Shown: positions 35,619-45,171, counted from the stretch's first letter. The stretch: 64,000 nt of DNA from Neomesorhizobium sp963726065 (GCA_963726065.1 CAVSAU010000013.1:372001-436000); one strand, 5' to 3'. A program made the numbers and translations. Notes: generated by a model not told the origin, from the sequence alone.

Positions 35619-36734
35619 ATGCCGACACTCTTCGATCCAGCCAAGGCTGGGAACCTCGCGCTTTCCAACCGCATCGTCATGGCGCCGCTGACGCGCAATC
35701 GCTCGCCCAACGCGGTGCCCGGACCGCTGGCCGTCGAATACTACAAGCAGCGCGCCTCGGCCGGCCTGCTGATCACCGAAGGGACGGCGATCGGCCATCA
35801 GGGCCAGGGCTATGCCGACGTGCCCGGCCTCTACGCACCGGAGCAACTGGCCGGATGGCGCAAGGTGACCGACGCGGTGCACGCGGCGGGCGGCAAGATC
35901 GTCACCCAGCTTTGGCACGTGGGACGCATTTCGCACACCTCGTTGCAGCCGAACGGCGGCAAGCCGGTGGCGCCGTCCGCCATTCGGGCGAAATCGAAGA
36001 CCTATCTGGTGCAGTCCGACGGCAGCAGCGGCTTCCAGGAGACATCCGAGCCGCGCGCGCTGGAGCTCGACGAAATTCCTGGCATCGTGGCGGCCTTTGC
36101 CCAGGCAGCCAAGGCCGCCGTCGAGGTGGCGGGCTTCGACGGGGTCGAACTCCACGCGGCCAACGGCTATCTTATCGACCAGTTCCTCCGCTCGGGATCG
36201 AACCAGCGCGGAGACATTTATGGCGGGAGCATCGAGAACCGCGCCCGCTTCCTGTTCGAAGTGGCGGCGGCGGTGGCCGAGGCGGTGGGCCCGGGCAGGG
36301 TCGGTATCCGCCTGTCGCCCGTGACGCCCGCCAACGACGCCAGCGACAGCTACCCGCAGCCGCTTTTCAACCACGTTGCCGCGGGGCTTGGCAAGCTGGG
36401 GCTTGCCTATGTGCACGTGGTGGAGGGCGCGACCGGCGGCGCACGTGATTTCGTGCAGGGCGACAAGCCGTTCGACTACGCTGCATTCAAGGCAGCCTAT
36501 CGCAAGGCCGGCGGCACCGGCGCATGGCTGGTCAACAACGGTTATGACCGGGAACTGGCCGCCGAGGCCGTGGCCAGCGGCCGCGCCGACTTCGTGGCCT
36601 TCGGCAAGCTGTTCATCGCCAATCCCGACCTGGTGGAACGTTTCCGGCTCGGCAAGCCGCTCAACGAGCCGGACAGGGCGACCTTTTATGGCGGCGGCGC
36701 GGAAGGCTACACGGACTATCCGCGCGTGGCGTAA
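35619..36734 (+). CDS. old yellow enzyme family NADH:flavin oxidoreductase (NemA-like)
   Basis: 371 residues from the ATG at 35619 with AAAAAGG upstream; the open frame extends further but the family begins MPTLFDPAKAGNLALSNRIV. An FMN-binding TIM barrel with MAPLTRNRS, LWHVGRISH and the substrate-binding ELHAANGYLIDQFL (His/Asn pair). Such enzymes reduce activated alkenes, N-ethylmaleimide, nitroesters or quinones. Physiological substrate unknown. Confidence 0.93.
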   Translation: MPTLFDPAKAGNLALSNRIVMAPLTRNRSPNAVPGPLAVEYYKQRASAGLLITEGTAIGHQGQGYADVPGLYAPEQLAGWRKVTDAVHAAGGKIVTQLWHVGRISHTSLQPNGGKPVAPSAIRAKSKTYLVQSDGSSGFQETSEPRALELDEIPGIVAAFAQAAKAAVEVAGFDGVELHAANGYLIDQFLRSGSNQRGDIYGGSIENRARFLFEVAAAVAEAVGPGRVGIRLSPVTPANDASDSYPQPLFNHVAAGLGKLGLAYVHVVEGATGGARDFVQGDKPFDYAAFKAAYRKAGGTGAWLVNNGYDRELAAEAVASGRADFVAFGKLFIANPDLVERFRLGKPLNEPDRATFYGGGAEGYTDYPRVA

Positions 36735-36895
36735 GAGCCGTTCGCTAACTCTACTGCGGTGGCGCGTCGCGTAGGACGGGCGGGCCTGCCGCTCACGGCG
36801 CCAACACGGCGAGCGCACGGCAAAGTTACCCGCCAGATGCGCCACTTCGGGCATAATCCCAGTCAAGACAATCGTGGCAATCGGGAGAACCTGAG

Positions 36896-37633
36896 ATGGA
36901 CAGACGCGGCAGCGGCATCAGGCGGGTTGCAGGTAAGATCGGCGCGGCGGCAGCCGGCGGGCTGCTGCTGGCGGCGGCAGCGCTGGCATTGTGGCAAGCG
37001 CCGGCGGTAGCCGAGGAGGAAGCGGTAAAAATCCCGCCGCCGACGCTCGACGAGAAGGCCACCGGCACGACGGAGAAGGCGGTATTCGCCGGCGGCTGCT
37101 TCTGGGGCGTGCAAGGCGTGTTCCAGCATGTGAAGGGGGTGAAACAGGCCGTTTCGGGTTACGCCGGCGGGCGCAAGGAGACGGCGCTCTATGAAGCAGT
37201 GGGAACGGGCGTCACCGGACATGCTGAGACGGTGGAGATCACCTACGACCCGCACGAGGTGAGCTACGGCAAGCTGCTGCAGGTGTTCTTCTCCGTCGCC
37301 CACAACCCGACGCAGCTGAACTTCCAAGGGCCCGACCACGGCGCCCAATACCGTTCGGCGATCTTCGCGACGAATGCCGAGCAGAACAGGATAGCGCAGA
37401 GCTACATCGGAGAGCTCGACGCGGCCAAGCTCTATCCCGCCAAGATCGTCACCACGCTGGAGGGCGAAAAGCCGTTCTACCCCGCGGAAGACTACCACCA
37501 GGACTTCCTGACGCTGAACCCCACCTACCCCTATATCGTCTATAACGACCTGCCGAAAATCGCCAACCTGAAGCGACTGTTCCCGGAGCTCTACCGGGAC
37601 AAGCCAGTGCTAGTGATGGCGGGGCGGAGCTGA
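36896..37633 (+). CDS. msrA: exported peptide methionine sulfoxide reductase MsrA
   Basis: 245 residues. An N-terminal Arg-rich signal peptide with a long hydrophobic core (about 1-40, ending APAVAEE) precedes the MsrA domain with the catalytic GGCFWGVQGVF, then GHAETVEITYDP and DHGAQYRSAIF. It reduces methionine-S-sulfoxide; the export signal places it in the periplasm. The long N-terminus sets it apart from cytosolic MsrA. Confidence 0.94.
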   Translation: MDRRGSGIRRVAGKIGAAAAGGLLLAAAALALWQAPAVAEEEAVKIPPPTLDEKATGTTEKAVFAGGCFWGVQGVFQHVKGVKQAVSGYAGGRKETALYEAVGTGVTGHAETVEITYDPHEVSYGKLLQVFFSVAHNPTQLNFQGPDHGAQYRSAIFATNAEQNRIAQSYIGELDAAKLYPAKIVTTLEGEKPFYPAEDYHQDFLTLNPTYPYIVYNDLPKIANLKRLFPELYRDKPVLVMAGRS

Positions 37634-38183
37634 TTTTCCGAGAGACGGGTCTGCTGCAATAACACGTTGATCCCCTCGTTTTTTGGTCTTTGACAGTGCG
37701 AGGGGGAAGGTGTGTGTCTCAACTGCTTGTTCGGGAAATATCTCAATCAAATTGGCAATCAGGAAGGTCTCAGGCTGGGCTACCCAGCGTATGGCGAGCG
37801 ACATTTTCAGAGCCTTTCCCAAGGCGTGGCCGCGGCAAGTGCTTGCCGCAAAAACATGAATTTCCGTCGGAGCAAAAGGCGCGCCGGCGCCCGAGCGGCA
37901 CGATCAGCCATCCGCCCGCGCTGTCATTCGGTTCTTGGGAGGTCGACAAGACCGCTGACCAACCCGGTGTCATTTCGCAAAAAAGCCGGCTAAGGAATGT
38001 CTCCAACAAACTATCAGTTTAGGGCCACTAAAACGCAGAGCCCTGCGACGTTCCGAAAGAGAACGCCGCAAAGCTGATCGGCCATCGGGCCATGCAAGAA
38101 GGGTTCAAGGCCGGCATATTAGCCGACTATAATAAAATGGTGGTCGGCTTCCAGACCTCGACGCGAGCGATGGCGGCGGCGCG
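37634..38183. other. intergenic stretch with a possible gene remnant
   Basis: 550 bases without a full gene. Its last 160 bases hold an open frame that starts right after a TAA near 38028 and reads AAKLIGHRAMQEGFKAG and LADYNKMVVGFQTSTRAM to a TGA at 38185-38187. This TGA overlaps the mrr ATG (ATGA). It has no start codon at a sensible position, so it may be the end of a truncated or frame-broken upstream gene. Family not recognised. Confidence 0.35.
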
Positions 38184-39037
38184 ATGACGGCCCCCTTTCC
38201 GAGCGTTCCGGGGCTTTTCGTGCCCGTCATGAAGGCGATGGAGACGCTCGGCGGCTCGGCTTCGATCGAGGAGATCAACGATCGACTCGCGCAGATGATG
38301 GGCCTGCCGGAAGCCACGCGTGCGGGACTGCATGGCAACGGACCGACGACCAAATTCGATTGCCGGTGCACATGGACCAGCTGAAGAATGCCGGCCTCAC
38401 CGATAATAGCGAGCGTGGCGTGTGGTCGCTGACGGCCAGCGGCCGGCTGATGCTCGACGCCCCGGCCGACCAGTTGATCAAGATGGTGCGCAAGGCAAAT
38501 TCCAACCGGCGCAAGGCGACGCCCAGGCGGGAGCGCGCAGGCCGTGAATGACGAAGTCGACATCGATACGACCGAAATCGCCCCGAGGCGCGAACGGCTG
38601 CTCGACATACTGCTCGGGCTGGAGCCCGAGGCTTTCGAGCGGCTCTGCCAGCGGATTCTGCGCGAGGCGGGTTTCATCAGGTGGAGGTGACCGGGCGCAG
38701 CGGCGATGGCGGCATCGACGGCACCGGGGTGCTGCGCGTGAACCTTCTGTCGTTCCACGTCCTGTCCCAGAGCAAGCGCTGGAAGGGCTCGGTGGGCACC
38801 AGCGTGGTGCGCGACTTTCGCGGCGCAATGGTGGGCCGCGCCGACAAGGGCCTGATCCTGACCACCGGTACGTTTACCGCGGATGCGCGGCGCGAGGCGG
38901 TGCGCGACGGCGCGCCTACGATCGACCTGATCGACGGCGAGGCGGTGTGCGACCTCTTGAAGGAGCAGAAGATCGGCGTGAAGGTGCGCATGGTGGAGGA
39001 GGTGACCGCCGTCGAAGCAGCGTTCGCCGGGTTCTGA
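38184..39037 (+). pseudogene. mrr: Mrr-type restriction endonuclease, frame broken as sequenced
   Basis: The N-terminal winged-helix domain reads VPVMKAMETLGGSASIEEIN and then, in a second frame, DQLKNAGLTDNSERGVWSLT. The third part begins ERLLDILLGLEPEAFERLCQ, and the nuclease core is EVTGRSGDGGIDGTGVL with QSKRWKGSVG and ADKGLILTTGTFTADARREA. This is the Mrr catalytic fold (D...QxK variant: here GIDG then QSK). Breaks lie near 38370, 38530 and 38678. Mrr enzymes cut modified DNA. Decay and sequencing error are both possible; neighbours with the same defect favour error. Confidence 0.85.
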
Positions 39038-39063
39038 GAGCCCGTTCTGGGCCAGCTTGCCTC

Positions 39064-39839
39064 TCAGTGCAGGCCGAACTCGCGCAGCAGTTCTTCGCGG
39101 TAGCGCACGAAGCGGCTTTCGCTGCGGTCGCGCGGGCGCGGCAGGTCGATGTCGATCAGCCGCGCCGCGCGGCCCTTCTCCTTGGGCAGGACCAGCACCC
39201 GGTCGGCGAGGTAGATCGCCTCTTCCAGATCGTGGGTGACCATGACCATGGTGACGTTCTCCTCGCTCCAGATGCGGGCGAGTTCTTCCTGCATGGTGAT
39301 CTTGGTCATGGCGTCGAGCGCGCCGAGCGGCTCGTCGAGCAGCAGGATCTCGGGCTGCACGGTCAGCGCCCGGGCGATGCCGACGCGCTGCGCCATGCCG
39401 CCCGAGAGCTGCCTGCGGATAGGCATCGGCGAATTCGCCGAGGCCGACGAGCGCGATGTAGCCGCGCGCCCGCTCCTCGGCCTCGGCGCCGGGACTCGCC
39501 CCTGCACTTCGAGGCCGAAGGCGACATTGCCGAGCACGGTCAGCCAGGGCAGCAGGCGCGGCTCCTGGAAGATCACCGCGCGCTCGGTGCCGACGCCGCG
39601 GACCGGCTCGCCGTCGATCAGCACGCGGCCGCCGTCGGCCGCCTCCAGCCCGGCAAGCACGCGCAGCAGCGTGGTCTTGCCCGAGCCGCTGGCGCCGACG
39701 ATGACCAGGCATTCGCCCGAGCGGATGTCGAGGTTGAGGCCCTTCAGGACCGTCAGCGGGCGACCGTTGATGGCGAAGGATTTGGAGAGGTCGCGGATCG
39801 AGACCTCTCCGCGGCGGCTGTGCTGGAGGTCGCGCTCAT
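39064..39839 (-). pseudogene. ssuB: sulfonate-type ABC transporter ATP-binding protein (SsuB-like), frame broken
   Basis: Start ATG 39837-39839 overlaps the ssuA stop. Parts in different frames give IRDLSKSFAINGRPLTVLKG, Walker A GASGSGKTTLLR, the signature LSGGMAQRVGIARAL, Walker B ILLLDEPLGALD and the switch histidine MVMVTHDLEEAI. Breaks are near 39815, 39490 and 39420. The protein would energise uptake of aliphatic sulfonates or taurine as sulfur source. The C-terminus RYREELLREFGLH is intact. Confidence 0.88.
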
Positions 39840-40859
39840 GTCTGCCTCAGTTCGATTTGCGCGTCGGCGTTCGGCTGGAACAGCAGGTCGGCGGCCTTGA
39901 GCTTGCCCTTGGGCAGGCTGCCCTCGCGCTCCAGCACGTCGATCCAGAAGTCGAGGTCGCGCGGCGATCGCCTGGGCGCCCGGCGCGCAGGCCGAAGCCG
40001 GTCCAGTGCTTGGCGAGCTCGGCGTTCTCGCCGCGCTTCTCGAGGATGCCGGCCAGCACCTTGCGCGCCTCGTCCGGGTTCTCGCGCGACCAGTCGGCGG
40101 CGCGGGTCGACTGTTCGACGAAGTTGCGCGCGGCCTCGGGATGCGCCTCGATGAAGTCGCGGCGCAGCACGATGAAGCCGCCGGCGATCTCGCCCAGCAC
40201 GTCGGTGTCGTCGAAGACGCCGCGCACGCCGCCATGCTCCTTCAGCACGCCCTCGAAGGTCGACTGCCAGTAGCCGAGCGCCGGCGATGTCGACCTGGCC
40301 GGAGCGCAAGCGTCTGTTCAAGCTGCGGGCCCGGCACGACGATGAGGTTGGCGGCGTTCTGCGGCAGGCCGCGCCTGGTGCAGCGCCTCGCGCACCGTGT
40401 AGTCGAGATGGGCGCCGAGCGTGTTGACCGCGATCGACTTGCCGGCGATGTCGGCGATCGATTTGATCGGGCTGTCCTCCAGCACGTAGAAGACGCTCTG
40501 GACCTGGTCGTTGATGCCGTTCGACGGGATAGGCGGCGACGAAGTCGTTGCCGCCGGCGATCGAGTTGATGACCGCCGACGGTGGCGGCCGAGCCGAGAT
40601 CGACGCTGCCGGCGGCGAGCGCGAAGAGCGAGGCCGGCCCGCCCTGCGCATAGCCGACATTCTCGAGCTCGATGCCGAGGTCCTTGAAGTAGCCGAGCTC
40701 GCTCGGCCAGTTCGTGCGGCGAAATGCCGCCCTGGCTGGCGAGATAGCGGAACGTGACGGGGTCGGCCGATTGCGCGAGGCGAGCCGGGCAGGCCGGCGG
40801 CGAGAAGGCCGGCGGCGACAAGGGCGCCGAGGCGCAGGGAAGCGGAGAGAGAATGTCAT
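39836..40859 (-). pseudogene. ssuA: sulfonate-type ABC transporter periplasmic binding protein (SsuA-like), about ten frame breaks
   Basis: Reading through all three frames restores a signal peptide (LRLGALVAAGLLAAGLPG), then DPVTFRYLASQGGISPHELA, ELENVGYAQGGPASLFALAA, INDQVQSVFYVLEDSPIKSI, GLPQNAANLIVVPGPQLEQT, GGFIVLRRDFIEAHPEAARN and IDVLEREGSLPKGKLKAADL. Every change of frame fits one extra base. The fold is the NMT1/SsuA-type substrate-binding protein. The stop overlaps the ssuB start (ATGA). Ligand presumed a sulfonate, from the neighbours. Confidence 0.85.
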
Positions 40860-40915
40860 GATGTCTGTCCTTTCGATGGTTGATGTGATCGGGAGGCGTT
40901 GCGAATCGGCAGCGG

Positions 40916-41772
40916 TCAGGTCGACCGCGTCGCTCCAGCGGCAGAGCCGCCGCTGCAGGACGACCAGCGCGTAGTTGGCGAGCAGGCCGAGCGCCGGCGA
41001 GCAGCACGATCGCCGCGAACATCAGCGGGATCTGGAAGTTGTACTGGGCGTTCATCACCTGGAAGCCGACGCCCTTGTTGGCGCCGATCATCTCGGATGC
41101 GATCAACAGCAGCAGCGCCGTGGTGGCGCGAGAGCCGCAGGCCGACGAAGATCGACGGCACGGCGCCGGGCAGCACGACGCGGCGGAACACGGTGAGCCG
41201 CGACGCGCCGTAGACGCGCGCCATCTCGATCAGCTTCGGGTCGACTTCCTTGACGCCGCCGATGGTGTTGAGCAGCAGCGGAAAGAGCGTCGCCCAGAAG
41301 ATCACGAAGACCTTGGAGGCCTCGCCGAGGCCGAGCAGCAGGATGAACACCGGGTAGAGCGCCAGCGCCGAGGTCTGCCGGAACACCTGCAGGATCGGAT
41401 CGAGCGCGCGTCTCGACGGCCCGCACCTGGCCCATGAAGAGGCCGAGCGGGATGGCCACGAGCGACGGCCGCGGCGAAGGCGGTGCCGGAGCGCTGCAGG
41501 CTGATGGCGATGTCGTCGAGCAGCGCGCCGCCGGCAATGCCCTTCCAGAGCGCGGCCACGATCGCGTCGAGCGGCGGAAAGCACCGCCGCGTTGATCCAG
41601 CCCGCGCTGCTGGACGACCTGCCAGAGCGCCAGGAAGCCAGCAGGACGCCGTAGCGCGACAGGAACCGGACGGCGGCCTGCCGCCCCGGCTGCAGGACGT
41701 CGGTCGCCAAGCGCCAGCGCCGCCGCCGCCCGCGCCGATGACGATCGGCCGTTCGATCTGCTGCAAGCTCAT
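40916..41772 (-). pseudogene. ssuC: sulfonate-type ABC transporter permease (SsuC-like), frame broken
   Basis: From the ATG at 41770-41772 (MSLQQIERPIVIG) pieces in alternating frames give AIVAALWKGIAGGALLDDIA, LYPVFILLLGLGEASKVFVI, the permease EAA-like loop KLIEMARVYGASRLTVFRRV and MIGANKGVGFQVMNAQYNFQ. These are typical of SsuC/TauC permeases with about six membrane helices. The exact end is uncertain because the last frame is ambiguous; 40916 is the nearest plausible stop. Confidence 0.82.
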
Positions 41773-41797
41773 CGTCCTGTCCTTCGCGTCCAGAGGA

Positions 41798-43150
41798 TTA
41801 TTCGGCGGCCTGCAGCGATGCGCGCGCGGCGGTCCAGGGGTTGACCGGCCGCGGCAGGCCGAGGTTTTCGCGCAGCGTCCTGCCTTCGTAGGCGGTGCGG
41901 AACAGGCCGCGGCGCTGCAGCTCGGGGATGACGAGATCGACGAAATCGTCGAGCGCGCCGGGCAGCCAGGGCGGCAGGATGTTGAAGCCGTCGGCGGCCT
42001 CGTTGCGGAACCATTCCTCCAGCTGGTCGGCAACCTGCTCGGCGCTGCCGACGACGGTGTAGTGCCCGCGCGCGGTCGCCATCCACTGGTAGAGCTGGCG
42101 GATGGTGAAGCCATGCTCGTCGGCGATCTGGCGGATCAGCGCCTGGCGGCTCTTCATGCCCTCGGTTTCCTCGCTCGGCGGCAGCGGCCCGTCGAGCGGA
42201 TAGCCCCTGATGTCGAGCGTGCCGCCGGCCAGGCCGTTGAGCAGCGCCACGCCGTCCTCCGGCAGGATGAGGTCGTTGAGCTGCTGGTACTTGGCGCGCG
42301 CTTCCTCCTCGGTGCGGCCGACGAAGGGCGCGACGCCCGGCATGATCAGCACGTGATCGGGGTTGCGGCCGGCGGCCCTCACGCGCGCCTTGATGTCGCG
42401 GTAGAACTCCTGCGCCGAGGCCAGGTTCTGATGCGCGGTGAAGATGACTTCGGCCGAGAGCGGCGGCGAGCCTGCGCCCGTCCTCGGACTGGCCGGCCTG
42501 CACCACCACCGGATGGCCCTGCACCGGGCGCGGCACGTTGAGCGGACCCTTGACGCTGAAATGCGCGCCCTTGTGGTCGATGTCGTGCAGCTTGTCCGGT
42601 GTCGTAGAAGCGGCCCGCTCTCCTTGTCGCGGATGAAGGCGTCGTCTTCCCAGCTGTCCCACAGCGCCTTGACCGTCTCGACATGCTCGTGCGCGCGGGC
42701 ATAGCGGTCGGCATGGTCGGGCTGCTTGTCGCGGTTGAAGTTGCGCGCCGTGTCGTCGCCCGCCGAGGTCACCACGTTCCAGCCGGCCCGGCCGTTCGAC
42801 AGAAGGTCGAGCGAGGCGAATTTGCGGGCGAGCGTGTAGGGCTCCTCGTAGGTGGTGGAGGCGGTTGCGATGAAGCCGAGATGCGTGGTCAGCGGCGCCA
42901 GCGCCGCAAACAGCGTGACCGGCTCGAAGCCGGCGATCTTGGCGTTGCCGCCTTCGCGCCCGCCGAGGCCGACCGACAGGTTGTCGGCAAGGAAATAGGC
43001 GTCGAACAGGCCGCGCTCGGCGGTCTGGGCGAGCTGCTTGTGGAACTCGAAATTGGTCGCGCCGTCGGCCGGCGCGTCGGGATGGCGCCAGGCGGCGATG
43101 TGCTGTCCGCCGCCGGGCAGGAAGGCGCCGAGCTTGATCTGTCTGGTCAT
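41798..43150 (-). CDS. FMN-dependent (LLM class) monooxygenase, SnaA/NtaA/DszA type, with an out-of-frame internal stretch
   Basis: 450 residues from the ATG at 43148-43150, six bases after AAGGAG. The luciferase-like barrel shows KLGAFLPGGGQHIAAWRHPD, AQTAERGLFDAYFLADN, NGRAGWNVVTSAGDDTARNF and, at the C-terminus, GFNILPPWLPGALDDFVDLV. Residues from about 182 to 228 are scrambled; shifting frame twice restores DKLHDIDHKGAHFSVKGPLN and HPVVVQAGQSEDG. Three extra bases (near 42605, 42595 and 42475) explain why the frame stays open overall. The family oxidises sulfur- or nitrogen-containing organics with FMNH2, which SsuE would supply. Confidence 0.88.
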   Translation of the reverse strand: MTRQIKLGAFLPGGGQHIAAWRHPDAPADGATNFEFHKQLAQTAERGLFDAYFLADNLSVGLGGREGGNAKIAGFEPVTLFAALAPLTTHLGFIATASTTYEEPYTLARKFASLDLLSNGRAGWNVVTSAGDDTARNFNRDKQPDHADRYARAHEHVETVKALWDSWEDDAFIRDKESGPLLRHRTSCTTSTTRARISASRVRSTCRARCRAIRWWCRPASPRTGAGSPPLSAEVIFTAHQNLASAQEFYRDIKARVRAAGRNPDHVLIMPGVAPFVGRTEEEARAKYQQLNDLILPEDGVALLNGLAGGTLDIRGYPLDGPLPPSEETEGMKSRQALIRQIADEHGFTIRQLYQWMATARGHYTVVGSAEQVADQLEEWFRNEAADGFNILPPWLPGALDDFVDLVIPELQRRGLFRTAYEGRTLRENLGLPRPVNPWTAARASLQAAE

Positions 43151-43246
43151 CACGATCTCCTTGCGAGGTCGGCAAAAGGCCTGCTCCGGCGCGACGCTGC
43201 AGGCTGGCCGGTCAGGCCGATGGGATTTTCAGTTGCCGCCTGAGCT

Positions 43247-43805
43247 TCAGGCGGCGAGGTCGACGCTGTCGCGCGCGTCCACCACGCGACAGGCCTCGTC
43301 GACCGCCTGCTGGGCGCGGGCGCGGATGGCGTCGGAGATGAGCACGCCGTCGGCGAAATCCCTGTCGGAGGCATAGATCGCGGTCGGCATCGTCAGCGCC
43401 TCGAAGAAGCCGAAGAGCGGGCGAAGCTGGTGTTCGACGATCAGCGAATGGCGCTCGCCGCCGCCGGTCGCCGCCAGGATGACCGGCTTGCCCTTCAGCG
43501 AAGTCGGGTCGAGCAGGTCGAAGAAATGCTTGAACAGCCCGGTGTAGCTGCCTTTGAAGGTCGGCGAGCCGACCACCAGGACAGCCGCGCCCGACAGCTG
43601 CTCGACGATGTTGCGGGCCGGCGGGTCGAGATCGCTGAAGCGCCTCGCCTGGCCGAAGGACGGGCCGAGATCCTCGATGTCGAAAGTCGCCGACGATGCG
43701 CCGATGCCCTTGGCGACCTGACCGGCGATGTGGTCGACGAATGCCCTGGTCTTCGACGGGCGCGTCAGATTGCCCGACATTCCCACCACAAGTCTTGCTC
43801 GACAT
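43247..43805 (-). CDS. ssuE: NADPH-dependent FMN reductase, SsuE/MsuE-like
   Basis: A flavodoxin-fold reductase with VVGMSGNLTRPSKTRAFVDH, VGSPTFKGSYTGLFKHFFDL and ILAATGGGERHSLIVEHQLR. It would supply reduced FMN to the adjacent LLM monooxygenase. The long open frame begins at 43819 (MRSSGCRARL), but AGGAG lies six bases before the ATG at 43803-43805. One extra base near 43795 separates that ATG from the body, giving MSSRLVVGMSG if removed. It is the first gene of the sulfur cluster, behind a 9-bp palindrome. Confidence 0.88.
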
Positions 43806-43835
43806 CCCGAACTCCTCATGCAGACAATTTGTGCA

Positions 43836-43862
43836 TTAACTCTACAGATTTTATAGAGTTAA
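43836..43862. promoter_or_regulatory. 9-bp perfect palindrome upstream of ssuE, operator candidate
   Basis: ttaactcta (43836-43844) and tagagttaa (43854-43862) are perfect reverse complements with a 9-base spacer, 30 bases before the ssuE ATG. AT-rich against a GC-rich background. The geometry suits a dimeric regulator; which one is unknown. Confidence 0.5.
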
Positions 43863-44063
43863 AAGAGCGAGAGAATTTCAAAAGACGGGCGACAAGCGGA
43901 TCAAGTTTGCCGAAAGACGCGGTTTGTTGGTGCCACGGGCGCGAAAAGCCGGGAGCCACGTCACATCCCGGATATGCTGGAATGAGCCTTATTCAGATCG
44001 CGGATGGCGTGATAGAAGAGGGGCGTACTGTGGGGATGACCGACGACGCGACCTGCTTGTCAT

Positions 44064-44166
44064 TAGAGCGGCGGACGCTAAATCAGAATCGCCGTCGCTG
44101 CCCCTTACCTTTGTCCAGCATCGGATTTTTCCGAAAACTGCTTCGCACTTTTTCGGTCCGATGCTT
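44064..44166. repeat. composite palindromic repeat, family A
   Basis: Two modules: tagagcggcggacgctaaat with its partner agaatcgccgtcgctgcc, then agcatcgga/tccgatgct arms (44117-44125 and 44157-44165) around ttttccgaaaa. Nearly the same 100-base unit is at 45865-45966; the modules appear in the other order at 3543-3652. Confidence 0.8.
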
Positions 44167-44232
44167 CAAGCCTGGTAACCCGCGCGTTGCAGGTTCGAGA
44201 CTTGCCCAGAACGTGCTATGCAGGAGGAAGAC

Positions 44233-44454
44233 TTGACTGCGAATTCGAAAAAATCCCATGAACAGACCGAAGCCCTGTTCAGCAAGGCGCAGACCCAGTC
44301 CATGTCGCTCAACCGGATCATTTCCGAGCAGGACGCGGCGAGCCGGGCCCGCGAGGCAAAGACCGCGCGGCTGCGAGCGCTGCGGATGGAAAAAGAGGCG
44401 GACGACCTGGCCGCGGCAACGGCAGCGCCGCCAAAACAGAAGGGCAAACGCTGA
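44233..44454 (+). CDS. small charged protein of unknown function
   Basis: 73 residues from a TTG at 44233, five bases after a perfect AGGAGG; an ATG five codons earlier would lie over that site. The sequence is mostly helical and charged (AREAKTARLRALRMEKEADD), soluble, without signal peptide. No family recognised. Its stop overlaps the next ATG (TGATG), so it is coupled to the following gene. Confidence 0.65.
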   Translation: MTANSKKSHEQTEALFSKAQTQSMSLNRIISEQDAASRAREAKTARLRALRMEKEADDLAAATAAPPKQKGKR

Positions 44455-44855
44455 TGGCAAGACGCGCGGTTGAAAACGCGATCCCCGCCGATGCGACGAT
44501 CGCCGACGTCGTCGACATGCTCGACAAGCCGGTCGAATATGTCCGTCGCGTGCTGGAGAAGCTCGAGCAATGCCGGCGCGCGCATGGCGACGCGCAGGTA
44601 CGGATCGGCGTGCGCAGCCGCAGCACATGCCCGAACTATCTCATCGAAGCGGTCGGCGAAGACAGGAAGTCACGCCACAGAACCGTGCGGCCGGACGCCG
44701 CCTACAGCGGCAGCACGCACCGCGAACTCGCGCCCTGGCACGTCGAGGAGACGAAGAACTGGTCGCCGGAGGAAATGAACATCACCGCCATCGCGGCGCT
44801 GATCGGCCGGCTTCGCGAGCCGCGCAGCGCAGCGCGCACCGACAGCCAGGAATGA
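44454..44855 (+). CDS. small protein of unknown function, second gene of a three-gene unit
   Basis: 133 residues. The N-terminus IPADATIADVVDMLDKPVEY could form a helix-turn-helix-like bundle; the middle has RSRSTCPNYLIEAVGED and the end is rich in Arg, Ala and Ser. No known family is recognised. Translationally coupled to the upstream gene by a TGATG overlap, and 13 bases from the next gene. Confidence 0.65.
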   Translation: MARRAVENAIPADATIADVVDMLDKPVEYVRRVLEKLEQCRRAHGDAQVRIGVRSRSTCPNYLIEAVGEDRKSRHRTVRPDAAYSGSTHRELAPWHVEETKNWSPEEMNITAIAALIGRLREPRSAARTDSQE

Positions 44856-44868
44856 GGGTGGCGGCACC

Positions 44869-45171
44869 GTGATTTCGACCGGCTTCGATTGCAAGAGCTG
44901 CGGGGCATGCTGCTCCTACTCGCCGGACTGGCCGCGGTTCTCGACCGAGGACGATGCGCAGCTCGACGCAATTCCGGCCGCATACGTTTCCGCTGACGAA
45001 AGCGGCATGCGCTGCGAAGGCGCGCGCTGTTCAGCGCTTGCCGGCCAGGTTGGCAAGGCGACGTCGTGCGCGATCTACGACATCCGCCCCGATGTCTGCC
45101 GCGCCTGCATGCCGGGCGACGGCGAGTGCCTGACGGCGCGCCAGGCGGCGGGACTGAGCCTGCACGGCTAG
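44869..45171 (+). CDS. YkgJ-type cysteine cluster protein
   Basis: 100 residues from a GTG. Cysteines are arranged as FDCKSCGACCSYS at the N-terminus and CAIYDIRPDVCRACMPGDGEC at the C-terminus (shown here with its first Cys at residue 67), the layout of the YkgJ family of putative metal- or Fe-S-binding proteins. The PDVCRAC piece is diagnostic. Function is not established. A family B repeat begins inside its stop codon. Confidence 0.8.
   Translation: MISTGFDCKSCGACCSYSPDWPRFSTEDDAQLDAIPAAYVSADESGMRCEGARCSALAGQVGKATSCAIYDIRPDVCRACMPGDGECLTARQAAGLSLHG

Larger units (their letters stand above)
43820..44232. other. regulatory and repeat region upstream of the sulfur cluster
   Basis: 413 bases without a convincing gene. 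It holds the palindrome at 43836-43862 and the composite family A element at 44064-44166. The frame starting at 43982 (MSLIQIADGVIEEG) runs into the repeat and lacks support. Confidence 0.5.

Noticed and set aside
43982..44232. Frame MSLIQIADGVIEEG upstream of the three-gene unit
   Set aside because: It runs straight into a dispersed family A repeat and has no ribosome binding site.
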